Of a stretch of DNA of 10,135 bases, positions 1 to 6,321 are shown piece by piece (within the stretch, counting starts at the first letter, position 1; the number at the start of each line of letters is the position of its first letter). Where the stretch lies: the NCBI GenBank assembly GCA_964505935.1, contig CAZDKX010000180.1, positions 1 through 10,135 on the forward strand. The letters are read 5' to 3'. Under the pieces are notes generated by a model. That model made no database searches. It had not been told where the DNA came from and was given only the letters and a program-made list of their open reading frames with translations. This DNA is from JADGQM01 sp964505935. Lineage in GTDB: Bacteria > Desulfobacterota > Syntrophobacteria > Syntrophobacterales > Syntrophobacteraceae. The position numbers and the translations under genes were made by a program.

Positions 1-24
1 ACTCCTTTCAGTCAGATAGATTGA

Positions 25-39
25 CCAGGCTTGGCCTGG
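25..39 (-). other. Small GC-rich hairpin downstream of thiL
   Basis: CCAGGC (25-30) and GCCTGG (34-39) form a 6-bp stem with a 3-base loop, about 45 bp past the thiL stop. No T-run follows on the minus strand, so an intrinsic terminator is only a weak possibility. Confidence 0.25.
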
Positions 40-42
40 CGT

Positions 43-74
43 ACCGAAGTCACACAAAGACACACGAAGAAACC
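43..74. repeat. Degenerate 'ACGAAG/ACAAAG' short periodic repeat after thiL
   Basis: CGAAG, ACAAAG and ACGAAG words recur about every 10-11 bases (from 45, 54 and 63). They resemble the intergenic 'ccacgaagacacgaag' type repeats seen in many genomes. The copy is short and imperfect, and no other copy is in the window. Confidence 0.3.
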
Positions 75-84
75 CCTTCACTCT

Positions 85-1113
85 TCACCCGCTTTTCGCC
101 GAAAAATGATCCCAACCTCCCCCCTTTTCGGAAGAGGCGCTGGTCTTGCCGTCTTCGAGGCGAAGCTGAATCCCTTCGGCTTCCGCGACCACCTGGCCGA
201 CGACATGGCACAGGGTGCCCGTTTCTTCTTTCAGGATTTTCTGGACCTCGGCGGCACATTCCGAGGCCACGGTGAAGAGGAGTTCGTAGTCTTCTCCGCC
301 GCTGAGGGCCCAGCTCGAGGCGTCTTGACCGGCGGCTTGCGCCACTTCACGGGCCGCGGCCCCGACCGGCAGATTCCCGAGCCATATCTCGGCGCCCACG
401 CGGCTGGCCCGGCAGATGTGGCCCAAGTCGGCAAGCATGCCGTCGCTGACATCCGCCATGGCATGCACGAGACCCGAACGACCCAGCACCTGGCCTTCCA
501 GGAGGCGTGGCTGCGGGGTAAGATGGCGCATCTGAGCATGTCTGCGGCCTTCCTCGGAGACGACCAGGCCCGGCTCCCGCACCAACTCGAGCCCCGCTCG
601 GGAATCCCCCAGAGTGCCGGTCACCATGATCAGGTCGCCTCGGCAGGCGCCGCTTCTGAGCAGGAGGTTTTCCGGCAGGATTTTACCCAGCAGGCAGAGA
701 TCGATGACCACCGTCTGATCCATGCGACTGAGGTTCCCCCCCACGATGGCGCCCCCCCACCGCCCCAGTTCCTCGTGCATGCCCTCATAAAGGGCATCCA
801 CAAAGTCGGTTTCCAGGTCGGGAGGGAGGGCCAGGGAAACCAGGGCCCACTGGGGAGCTCCCCCCATGGCCGCAATATCGCTCACGTTGATGGCCGCAAT
901 GCGCCGTCCCAACTGAAAAGGAGTGATGACACTCCGCTGGAAGTGCACATTCTCCACCTGGATATCACAAGTCGCCAGGAGGTATTCCGGGCCCGCGCTC
1001 CTGAGCACCGCGACATCGTCGCCGATGCCCACCACCACCTCGGCGGAGGGCTGCGGCAGGGCTCGTTTGATGCGTTCAATCAGGCCGAATTCACCCAGCT
1101 CACTTATATACAC
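85..1113 (-). CDS. thiL: Thiamine-monophosphate kinase ThiL
   Basis: ThiL phosphorylates thiamine monophosphate with ATP to give thiamine pyrophosphate, the last step of cofactor synthesis in the cytoplasm. The 342-residue product has the usual ThiL order: SELGEFGLIERI at the N terminus, GIGDDVAVL (29-37), CDIQVENVHF (49-58), NVSDIAAMGGAP (76-87), VTGTLGDSRAGL (164-175), DVSDGMLADL (221-230) and LSGGEDYELLF (270-280). The usual GGD-T/S motif reads GGNLSR (125-130). The start is GTG at 1113, preceded by a purine-rich AGAGGGGGG stretch at suitable spacing, and it matches the typical ThiL N terminus. It overlaps the end of thiE by 10 bp, so translation is probably coupled. The C-terminal ~20 residues are polar and not recognisable. 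Length is close to the family norm (about 325 residues in E. coli). Confidence 0.95.
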   Translation of the reverse strand: MYISELGEFGLIERIKRALPQPSAEVVVGIGDDVAVLRSAGPEYLLATCDIQVENVHFQRSVITPFQLGRRIAAINVSDIAAMGGAPQWALVSLALPPDLETDFVDALYEGMHEELGRWGGAIVGGNLSRMDQTVVIDLCLLGKILPENLLLRSGACRGDLIMVTGTLGDSRAGLELVREPGLVVSEEGRRHAQMRHLTPQPRLLEGQVLGRSGLVHAMADVSDGMLADLGHICRASRVGAEIWLGNLPVGAAAREVAQAAGQDASSWALSGGEDYELLFTVASECAAEVQKILKEETGTLCHVVGQVVAEAEGIQLRLEDGKTSASSEKGGGWDHFSAKSG

Positions 1114-1769
1114 CCCACACCCCCCTCTTCACGAGCCGCTTTGGCCAGTCGGTAGAGCTCTCTTGCCGCCTGTTCCGGGTCATGTGCTCCCAGCACCGCC
1201 GAAATGATGCACACCCCCTGCGCGCCCGCGCGGATGACTTCAGCCGCATTGGTGCGGTCGATCCCGCCAATGGCGACCACGGGAAGACGGGACCGTCCCG
1301 CCAGGGCTCGCACGCCTTCGAGGCCCAGGGGCGCTTCATGGTCTGGCTTGGTCGGCGTGGTGAAAACCGGCGAGAGGGAGAGGTAATCGGCACCTTCCCT
1401 TGCGGCCTCGGTCATGGCACGCTCATCCTGAACCGAAACCCCGATCAGCTTTTCCGGGCCGAGCAGACTCCTTGCCAGCGCTACGGGCATGTCCTGCTGA
1501 CCCACGTGCACCCCATCGGCAGCGACGGCCAGCGCCACATCCAGACGGTCGTTCACCAGAAAGAGAGCGCCCCACTGGTGGCAAACCTCGGCCAAGGCTC
1601 TTGCCACGGTAATCATCCGGCGCGTATTCGCCTGCTTTTCCCGGTACTGGATGATGCGAGCGCCACCCCGGATGGCCGCCGCGACAACCTCGGGCAGAGA
1701 ATCCTCGTCAACCAGCCGGGAGTCCGTCACGACATAAAGGGTCCAGTCAAGTGCGTGGACCCTTGCCAT
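1104..1769 (-). CDS. thiE: Thiamine-phosphate synthase ThiE
   Basis: ThiE condenses hydroxymethylpyrimidine diphosphate with thiazole phosphate to form thiamine phosphate, the substrate of the overlapping downstream thiL. With the start chosen here it is 221 residues (E. coli ThiE is 211). It shows the TIM-barrel family motifs LYVVTDSRL (11-19), QYREK (41-45), NDRLDVALAVAADGVHVG (73-90), SPVFTTPTKPD (133-143) and VAIGGID (165-171). The frame stays open upstream to a GTG at 1871, which would add 34 residues. That GTG lies inside an 80-bp intergenic repeat. The added codons end in G or C in only 16 of 34 cases, against 23 of 32 just after the ATG at 1769, so I prefer 1769. ATGs at 1772 and 1784 and a GTG at 1835 are alternatives; none has a strong Shine-Dalgarno site. 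The gene is certain, the start is not. Confidence 0.94.
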   Translation of the reverse strand: MARVHALDWTLYVVTDSRLVDEDSLPEVVAAAIRGGARIIQYREKQANTRRMITVARALAEVCHQWGALFLVNDRLDVALAVAADGVHVGQQDMPVALARSLLGPEKLIGVSVQDERAMTEAAREGADYLSLSPVFTTPTKPDHEAPLGLEGVRALAGRSRLPVVAIGGIDRTNAAEVIRAGAQGVCIISAVLGAHDPEQAARELYRLAKAAREEGGVGCI

Positions 1770-1865
1770 CATCTCTTCAGCCATCTTTTCTGCAATCGCC
1801 GCCACCGGGTCATAAGGCCATTTCCTTCGAATCACTTCATGGCCTTTTGCAAGAGTCTCAAATTC

Positions 1866-1945
1866 CGTCACCCCGGCATGCTTGTAGCCGGGGTCCAGGA
1901 ACCCTGAAGCCTGGATTCCGGCCTAAAAACCCTGCCGGAATGACG
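1866..1945. repeat. 80-bp three-hairpin intergenic repeat element
   Basis: The element is bounded by inverted CGTCA (1866-1870) and TGACG (1941-1945). Inside are three back-to-back hairpins: CCCCGGC/GCCGGGG (1871-1877 with 1887-1893), TCCAGG/CCTGGA (1894-1899 with 1910-1915) and TTCCGGC/GCCGGAA (1916-1922 with 1934-1940). This is the layout of the dispersed 'gtcattccggc...ccggaatccagg' repeats common in Proteobacteria and Desulfobacterota. It fills most of the gap between the second pilT-like gene and thiE. It may modulate read-through or mRNA stability; it lacks a T-run, so it is not a standard terminator. Only one copy is in the window, so its dispersed nature is inferred from resemblance. 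Confidence 0.8.
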
Positions 1946-1978
1946 CCCTGAAGGACTAATGCAAGAGGCACTTCGGTT

Positions 1979-3220
1979 TTACTTCTTTTTACGAGAATAG
2001 TCGTCATCCATCTGCAGGGTATGCAGTTGTCCAAAGGCCTCTTTTTGCTGGCGATCAATCTTGCGCGAGTAGCCGGCGTCGACTTTGAGGCCTTCAATAT
2101 CGGTAGTCGCTTCCCCTCGGGCCGCTTTCCCCTGATCAATGCCGCGCTTCACCACCGGCCTTTTGGACGCATAGGCCAAAGCGGTTTCCTCGGTGATCTG
2201 CCCGTCGAGGTAAAGACCGAGGATGTAGTCATCGAAGGTATTCCACCCGAAAGGTTTGGCCTGCTGCTGCATGTCGTAAAAGCTTTTACCTTCGGATTCG
2301 CCGTTGAGAATGGCCTCTCTGACGCGCATGCTGGTACCCATGATCTCGAAAGCCGCCACCCGTCCGCCGTCAACCTTGGGCAGCAGCCGCTGGCAGACCA
2401 CCCAGCGCAGGCAGTCAGCCAGCCGGGTACGGATGAGGCGTTCCTCTTCCAGTTCGAACATCCCGACGATACGGTTGATGGTTTGACCGGCATCGGAGGT
2501 GTGCAGGGTGGTCAGCACCAGGTGGCCGGTTTCGGCAGCGCTCAGGCCGATTTCAACGGTTTCGCGGTCGCGCATCTCACCCACCAGCACCACCTTGGGG
2601 GCCTGGCGCAGGGCAGCTCGAAGACCGCCGGCAAAGGAATCGAAGTCCAGTCCCAACTCCCGCTGGTTGAAGGTTGCCTGCTGCTGAGAATGCACGTATT
2701 CCACGGGGTCCTCGAGGGTAATGACATGCACGGCCCGCCGGCGGTTGATCTCATTCAAAACGGCGGCCAGCGTGGTCGTTTTACCGCTTCCCGTCGCGCC
2801 CGTGACCAGCACGAAGCCGTTTTTTTCCTCCGCCAGCTGCTTCAGGACCGGGGGCACCCCAAGCTCATCCACTGAAGGAATGACGGTCGGCAGCTGCCTC
2901 ATGACAATCGAGTAGGTCCCGCGTTGGGAAAAGACATTCACGCGAAACCGCGCCACTCCCGTCAGCTGATACGAAAGGTCGCACGAGCCGTGGGTGAGGA
3001 GCTGATGGAGGTTGCGCCGATCGTGGCCAATGAGGGCAAGCATGATCATCTCGGTGTGAAACGGCAGCAGGGTCGGCATTCCCAGGGTTTGACCGGCAGG
3101 CACGAGCACGCCGTCCACTTCAGCCTGCGGAGGTTTTCCCACCGTGAAATTGATATCGGAGAGATGGGGATACTCGCTGAGGATGTGATCCAGCAGATCG
3201 TCAAATTCTTTGCTTCTCAT
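1979..3220 (-). CDS. Type IV pilus retraction ATPase, PilT/PilU family (second paralogue)
   Basis: This 413-residue secretion-superfamily ATPase is of the PilT/PilU type, a cytoplasmic hexamer that drives or assists pilus retraction. Visible motifs are the PAS-like N-terminal domain (about 1-110), Walker A GATGSGKTT (141-149), Asp box ITLEDPVEY (167-175), Walker B VLVGEMRD (211-218), His box TGHLVLTTLHT (231-241) and the PilT C-terminal signature RVREAILNGE (299-308). An unusual lysine/arginine/aspartate-rich tail of about 55 residues follows residue 355 and ends in KKK; the upstream PilT lacks it. The ATG at 3220 follows GGAGGA, and the gene begins 13 bp after the pilT stop, so the two are co-transcribed. 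The position behind pilT is like pilTU in Pseudomonas, suggesting a PilU-like accessory role, but the sequence alone does not settle PilT versus PilU. Confidence 0.92.
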   Translation of the reverse strand: MRSKEFDDLLDHILSEYPHLSDINFTVGKPPQAEVDGVLVPAGQTLGMPTLLPFHTEMIMLALIGHDRRNLHQLLTHGSCDLSYQLTGVARFRVNVFSQRGTYSIVMRQLPTVIPSVDELGVPPVLKQLAEEKNGFVLVTGATGSGKTTTLAAVLNEINRRRAVHVITLEDPVEYVHSQQQATFNQRELGLDFDSFAGGLRAALRQAPKVVLVGEMRDRETVEIGLSAAETGHLVLTTLHTSDAGQTINRIVGMFELEEERLIRTRLADCLRWVVCQRLLPKVDGGRVAAFEIMGTSMRVREAILNGESEGKSFYDMQQQAKPFGWNTFDDYILGLYLDGQITEETALAYASKRPVVKRGIDQGKAARGEATTDIEGLKVDAGYSRKIDRQQKEAFGQLHTLQMDDDYSRKKK

Positions 3221-3223
3221 GGT

Positions 3224-3229
3224 TCCTCC
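3224..3229 (-). promoter_or_regulatory. Strong Shine-Dalgarno site of the second pilT-like gene
   Basis: On the minus strand GGAGGA ends 3 bases before the ATG at 3220 and lies just after the pilT stop codon at 3234-3236. It fixes the start and suggests efficient re-initiation by ribosomes finishing pilT. Confidence 0.75.
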
Positions 3230-3233
3230 GCAG

Positions 3234-4316
3234 CTAAACCTCGGTGAAGTCGGCCGGTGGTTCGGTGAGATAAGAGCGGAACCGCTGCTTATCGACGCAT
3301 TTCATGTAAGCCTCCTCGGGACTGATCCGGCCGGCCTGCAGGTGCCCGGCGATGCCGTCATCGAGGGTCTGCATCCCGTACTTCTTGCCCGTTTGCATGG
3401 CGGAGAGGATTTGGTGGTTCTTGCCTTCCCGGATCATGGCCCGCACGGCATGGGTGGCAATGAGGATCTCGACTACGGCAATGCGGCCCTTGACATCGAC
3501 GCGTTTGAAGAGCGCCTGGGAAAGGATGGCCCGCAGGCTGTCCGCCAGGGTCGAGCGGATCTGGGCCTGCTCCCCTTCGGGGAACACCTCGATGACCCGA
3601 TCCACGGTCTTGGCGGCGCTCGAAGTGTGCAGGGTGGAGAAGACCAAATGCCCCGTGTCGGCGGCTTCAATGGCCAGGCGAATGGTTTCCAGGTCCCGCA
3701 TTTCGCCCACCAGGATGACATCGGGATCTTCACGCAGAGCGGCGCGCAGCGCGGTGGAAAAGGAGCGGGTATGGGTGTTGACTTCACGGTGATTGATGAC
3801 GCAGTTCTTACTGACGTGCACGAACTCGATCGGGTCTTCGACGGTGATAACGTGGTCCTTGCGCTTGGTATTGACTTCATCGATGATCGCCGCAAGCGTC
3901 GTGGATTTGCCGCTGCCGGTGGGGCCGGTCACCAGCACCAGCCCGCGGGGCAGCATGGCCAGGCTGCTGATCACCGACGGCAACCCGAGCTGCGCCACAG
4001 TCAGGATGTCCTGGGGAATCTCGCGGAAGACCGCACCGATGCCATACTTCTGCATAAAGAAGTTGGCTCGATAGCGGGCCAGGCCCGGAATTTCGTAGCC
4101 AAAATCGAGGTCCCCGGTTTCTTCGAAAATCTTGATCTTTTCTTCAGGGGTGATTTCGTAAAGCATGGATCTGAGCTCATTGTCGTCCAGTACCTTGTAC
4201 TTGACGCGTTCGAGATCCCCCCGGATGCGCAAGACCGGTTGCTGCCCCGAAATCAGGTGGACATCCGAAGCCTTCTGTTCGTTCATCAGTTTAAAAAACG
4301 CATCGATGCGTGCCAT
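3234..4316 (-). CDS. pilT: Type IV pilus twitching motility ATPase PilT
   Basis: PilT hydrolyses ATP to depolymerise pilin and retract type IV pili, giving twitching motility. The 360-residue protein has the full family pattern: an N terminus MARIDAFFKLM typical of PilT, ASDVHLISGQQPVLRIRG (16-33), Walker A GPTGSGKST (131-139), Asp box ITVEDPIEF (157-165), Walker B ILVGEMRD with Glu205 (201-208), His box TGHLVFSTLHT (221-231) and AVRAMIREGK (290-299), equivalent to the AIRNLIRE retraction motif. Length is normal (about 345-370). The ATG at 4316 has GAGGG upstream. A 100-N gap begins 14 bp upstream, but the first 41 bp of pilT with its leader are repeated after the gap (4431-4485), so the gene is complete. 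With the duplicate collapsed, only about 28 bp separate it from the radical SAM gene upstream. Confidence 0.95.
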   Translation of the reverse strand: MARIDAFFKLMNEQKASDVHLISGQQPVLRIRGDLERVKYKVLDDNELRSMLYEITPEEKIKIFEETGDLDFGYEIPGLARYRANFFMQKYGIGAVFREIPQDILTVAQLGLPSVISSLAMLPRGLVLVTGPTGSGKSTTLAAIIDEVNTKRKDHVITVEDPIEFVHVSKNCVINHREVNTHTRSFSTALRAALREDPDVILVGEMRDLETIRLAIEAADTGHLVFSTLHTSSAAKTVDRVIEVFPEGEQAQIRSTLADSLRAILSQALFKRVDVKGRIAVVEILIATHAVRAMIREGKNHQILSAMQTGKKYGMQTLDDGIAGHLQAGRISPEEAYMKCVDKQRFRSYLTEPPADFTEV

Positions 4317-4330
4317 GGAAAGCCCTCGTA
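4276..4330. repeat. 55-bp direct duplicate, left copy (assembly overlap)
   Basis: These 55 bases, the 5' end of pilT plus its leader, recur without a mismatch at 4431-4485 on the other side of 100 Ns. An exact overlap of contig ends at an assembler k-mer length, joined by a scaffolder with a fixed 100-N gap, explains it better than biology does. Confidence 0.92.
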
Positions 4331-4430
4331 NNNNNNNNNNNNNNNNNNNNNNNNNNNNNNNNNNNNNNNNNNNNNNNNNNNNNNNNNNNNNNNNNNNNNN
4401 NNNNNNNNNNNNNNNNNNNNNNNNNNNNNN
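4331..4430. other. Assembly gap, 100 N
   Basis: The run is exactly 100 Ns, a conventional unknown-length placeholder. The duplicated flanks indicate that the two contigs overlap, so the true missing length is probably zero. Confidence 0.97.
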
Positions 4431-4485
4431 TGTTCGTTCATCAGTTTAAAAAACGCATCGATGCGTGCCATGGAAAGCCCTCGTA
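4431..4485. repeat. 55-bp direct duplicate, right copy (assembly overlap)
   Basis: This is the second copy of 4276-4330. It carries a fake second pilT start (minus-strand ATG at 4471) whose frame runs into the N block. It should not be annotated as a separate gene. Confidence 0.92.
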
Positions 4486-4499
4486 AGCGGTCCGGTGGT

Positions 4500-5432
4500 C
4501 TACAATTCCAACTGTAACCAATGCTTGTGCCGTTCATCAAGACGCCACAGACCAGCCCTCCGCGCCGCGTCGAGAGCCTCCTCGAACTCGCGGGCGGTGA
4601 TGCGCCGGGCCAGGTGCGGCCGGCTCAGGGCCTGGCCGCAGGGATGATACTGGTCCATGACATTGACGTAGGTGTTGCGCGAGATCTCGGCGGCAAGGAA
4701 CTCCATGACCCCAGCCGTCCCGGCAAGCCCCCCGGGCATGACCAAATGACGCACCAGCAGGCCGCGTTCGGCCACCCCCGAAGCATCCATATGCAAATCT
4801 CCTGCCTGGCGGTGCATCTCCCGCAGGGCCAGGCGCGCCCGTTCCGGATAGTCGGGGGCCGCACAGAGCTCCCCGGCCACTTCGGGCCCCCAGAACTTGA
4901 AGTCAGGCATATAGATATCCACCACCCCGTCGAGCAGTCTCAGGGCAGTTACCCGTTCATAGCCGCCGCAATTGTAAACCAGAGGCACCCGCAGCCCCAT
5001 TTCCACGGCAAGCGGCAAGGCTTCCAGAATCTGGACAAGCACGTGGGTCGGGGTGACAAAATTGATATTGTGGCAGCCCCGCTCCTGCAGCTGCACCATC
5101 ATGCCCGCCAGCTGTTCCGCGGCAACCGGCGCCCCCTCGCCGCCATGGCTGATGTCGAAGTTCTGACAGAAAAGACAAAAAAGGTTGCAGTTGGAGAAGA
5201 AGATGGTTCCCGAACCCTTCCGGCCCACGAGCGGCCGTTCCTCGCCGAAGTGCGGACCGTAGCTCGCCACCACTGCCTCACGCGACGTTCGGCAATAGCC
5301 TTTTTCGCCGGCCAGGCGGTCCACCCGGCACATCCTCGGACACAAGGTGCAGCGCTTCAGCCACCGCCGCCCCCGGCGAATCTTTTCTGCCAGCCGCCCG
5401 GAACGATATGCTTCCAGATAGGCCGCCGCCAT
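4500..5432 (-). CDS. Radical SAM protein, PflA-like COG1313 (PflX) family
   Basis: This is a 310-residue radical SAM iron-sulfur protein. The S-adenosylmethionine cluster motif is CNLFCLFC (Cys82, Cys86, Cys89). An N-terminal cysteine group (Cys28, Cys31, Cys35, Cys47; CTLCPRMC...GYC) probably holds another metal site. Other hallmarks are INFVTPTHV, PLVYNCGGYE, DIYMPDFKFW, LVRHLVMPGGLAGT and YVNVMDQYHPCG, the pattern of the family labelled putative pyruvate-formate-lyase activating enzyme 2 (pflX). The true substrate of COG1313 proteins is not established, and no glycyl-radical enzyme is nearby. The frame is open to an ATG at 5486, but the ATG at 5432 has an excellent AAAGGAAGG site and matches the family N terminus, so it is preferred. 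The gene sits 57 bp after the hydrolase gene and, once the duplicated contig end is collapsed, 28 bp before pilT. Confidence 0.9.
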   Translation of the reverse strand: MAAAYLEAYRSGRLAEKIRRGRRWLKRCTLCPRMCRVDRLAGEKGYCRTSREAVVASYGPHFGEERPLVGRKGSGTIFFSNCNLFCLFCQNFDISHGGEGAPVAAEQLAGMMVQLQERGCHNINFVTPTHVLVQILEALPLAVEMGLRVPLVYNCGGYERVTALRLLDGVVDIYMPDFKFWGPEVAGELCAAPDYPERARLALREMHRQAGDLHMDASGVAERGLLVRHLVMPGGLAGTAGVMEFLAAEISRNTYVNVMDQYHPCGQALSRPHLARRITAREFEEALDAARRAGLWRLDERHKHWLQLEL

Positions 5433-5436
5433 GATT

Positions 5437-5445
5437 CCTTCCTTT
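5437..5445 (-). promoter_or_regulatory. Shine-Dalgarno site fixing the radical SAM start
   Basis: On the minus strand AAAGGAAGG ends 4 bases before the ATG at 5432. The upstream ATG at 5486, only 3 bp from the hydrolase stop, would place this site inside the coding region, which argues for the shorter protein. Confidence 0.7.
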
Positions 5446-5489
5446 GCAGGGCTGTTGCCAGGCCCGGAAATGGATGAGAAAAGCAAAAG

Positions 5490-6125
5490 CTACAGTTTTT
5501 CCTTCGCGAGGATGACCACTGCCACTTCGCCCTCGAGCGCCTTCTTGAACTTCGCCGCATCCTTCTCCGAGCCCACAATGGCCCCGTAATGCATGGGGAT
5601 GGCCAACCTGGGTCTGATGGCGCGGGCTGCCGCAACCGCTTCCTCGGCAGTCATCACATAAGTCCCGGAAACGGGCAGAAAAGCAACATCCACCTCGAGG
5701 CCCTTCATTTCCGGAATGAAATCCGTATCGCCGGCGTGATAATAACGGACCCCATCCAGCGTCACCACGAAGGAGAGCATCGCCGCCTTTTTCGGATGAA
5801 AGTCCTTGTTGGTATTGTAGGCAGGCCCAACCTCGAGGTCGATCCCTTTCACCTGCAGTCTGTCCCCTGGAGCGACGATGCGAATATCACCCCTGAGTTT
5901 CTTCGCTGACACGGCGTCGGTCACGATGGTGCTTCCTTGCCGCTGAATCTTTGCGATGTCATCCGGCGAGCAATGATCAAAGTGTTCATGGGTGACCAGG
6001 ATTAGGTCGGCGGCCCGTGTGGTGCTGATCTGGAATGGATCGATGCAGAGGTCAATGCTTCCCTCCAGCCAGATGGTATCGTGGCCTAACCAGTGGATCT
6101 TCTTCACGACTTCTTCGATCTTCAT
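5490..6125 (-). CDS. MBL-fold metal-dependent hydrolase (COG2220-like)
   Basis: This is a compact 211-residue metallo-beta-lactamase-fold protein. The metal-binding signature is THEHFDH (His46, His48, Asp50, His51). Later ligands are probably Asp133 in AGDTD and His179 in PMHYG; PAYNTNKDFHPK (101-112) is also characteristic of small COG2220/UlaG-like or UPF0173-like hydrolases. Members act on phosphodiester, lactone or thioester bonds; the substrate here cannot be deduced. There is no signal peptide, so it is cytoplasmic. The ATG at 6125 has GGGAGAAG upstream. It is the first gene of the six-gene minus-strand unit, with a sigma-70-like promoter about 50 bp upstream. Why it is grouped with radical SAM, pilus and thiamine genes is unclear. 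Confidence 0.87.
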   Translation of the reverse strand: MKIEEVVKKIHWLGHDTIWLEGSIDLCIDPFQISTTRAADLILVTHEHFDHCSPDDIAKIQRQGSTIVTDAVSAKKLRGDIRIVAPGDRLQVKGIDLEVGPAYNTNKDFHPKKAAMLSFVVTLDGVRYYHAGDTDFIPEMKGLEVDVAFLPVSGTYVMTAEEAVAAARAIRPRLAIPMHYGAIVGSEKDAAKFKKALEGEVAVVILAKEKL

Positions 6126-6175
6126 GACGCTTCTCCCGTTCTTGATGGATTTGCCGGTTCTTTTTTCCTTTTGCT

Positions 6176-6205
6176 ATTATGAACCTCAATCCTTGCCCAT
6201 GCCAA
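6176..6205 (-). promoter_or_regulatory. Predicted sigma-70 promoter for the hydrolase-to-thiL unit
   Basis: On the minus strand TTGGCA (6200-6205) and CATAAT (6176-6181) are 18 bp apart, four and five matches respectively to the TTGACA and TATAAT consensus. The resulting leader would be roughly 45 bases and includes the GGGAG site. The -35 box overlaps the left arm of the palindrome at 6203-6253, a natural place for an operator. Confidence 0.5.
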
Positions 6206-6253
6206 GGCTTTTGAGTTACCCTGATGGTCGATGGCAGGGAGCTCAAAACCTTG
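6203..6253. repeat. Long imperfect palindrome in the divergent intergenic region
   Basis: CAAGG plus TTTTGAG (6203-6207, 6209-6215) pairs with CTCAAAA plus CCTTG (6242-6248, 6249-6253), leaving one bulged C (6208). After a small internal loop, CCCTG (6219-6223) pairs with CAGGG (6235-6239) around an 11-base loop. That is 17 base pairs in all. It lies between two divergent genes and overlaps the predicted -35 box of the leftward promoter. It could be an operator or a structured leader of the helicase mRNA. No T-run follows, so it is unlikely to be a terminator. Confidence 0.6.
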
Positions 6254-6321
6254 TGAAGGAGATCCTCGTTGACTTCCTTAGGGGCCATGAAGATTAGCAT
6301 CCAGCAGGGGTTGCCCGTCAG

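Noticed and set aside
31..1155. 374-residue plus-strand open frame over thiL
   Set aside because: It is antisense to an unambiguous ThiL and has no domain of its own.
1872..1978. TPP riboswitch upstream of thiE
   Set aside because: The gap is mostly the three-hairpin repeat; I see none of the conserved THI-box core (CUGAGA, ACCUGA).
3210..4517. 435-residue plus-strand open frame over pilT and the N gap
   Set aside because: It is antisense to PilT and runs through 100 Ns; it is a shadow.
6269..6297. Possible rightward promoter for the helicase (TTGACT, 17-bp spacer, GATTAG)
   Set aside because: The -35 is good, but the -10 matches only three of six consensus positions and lacks the last T, so it was not listed as a feature.
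6052..6300. Minus-strand ORF starting ATG at 6300 (MLIFMAPKEVNEDLLHKV...), 82 residues, in the divergent intergenic region
   Set aside because: Its first half has coding-like third positions, but it has no Shine-Dalgarno site, overlaps the hydrolase start by 74 bp and matches no family I know. The same frame is also open far into the helicase gene as an antisense shadow.
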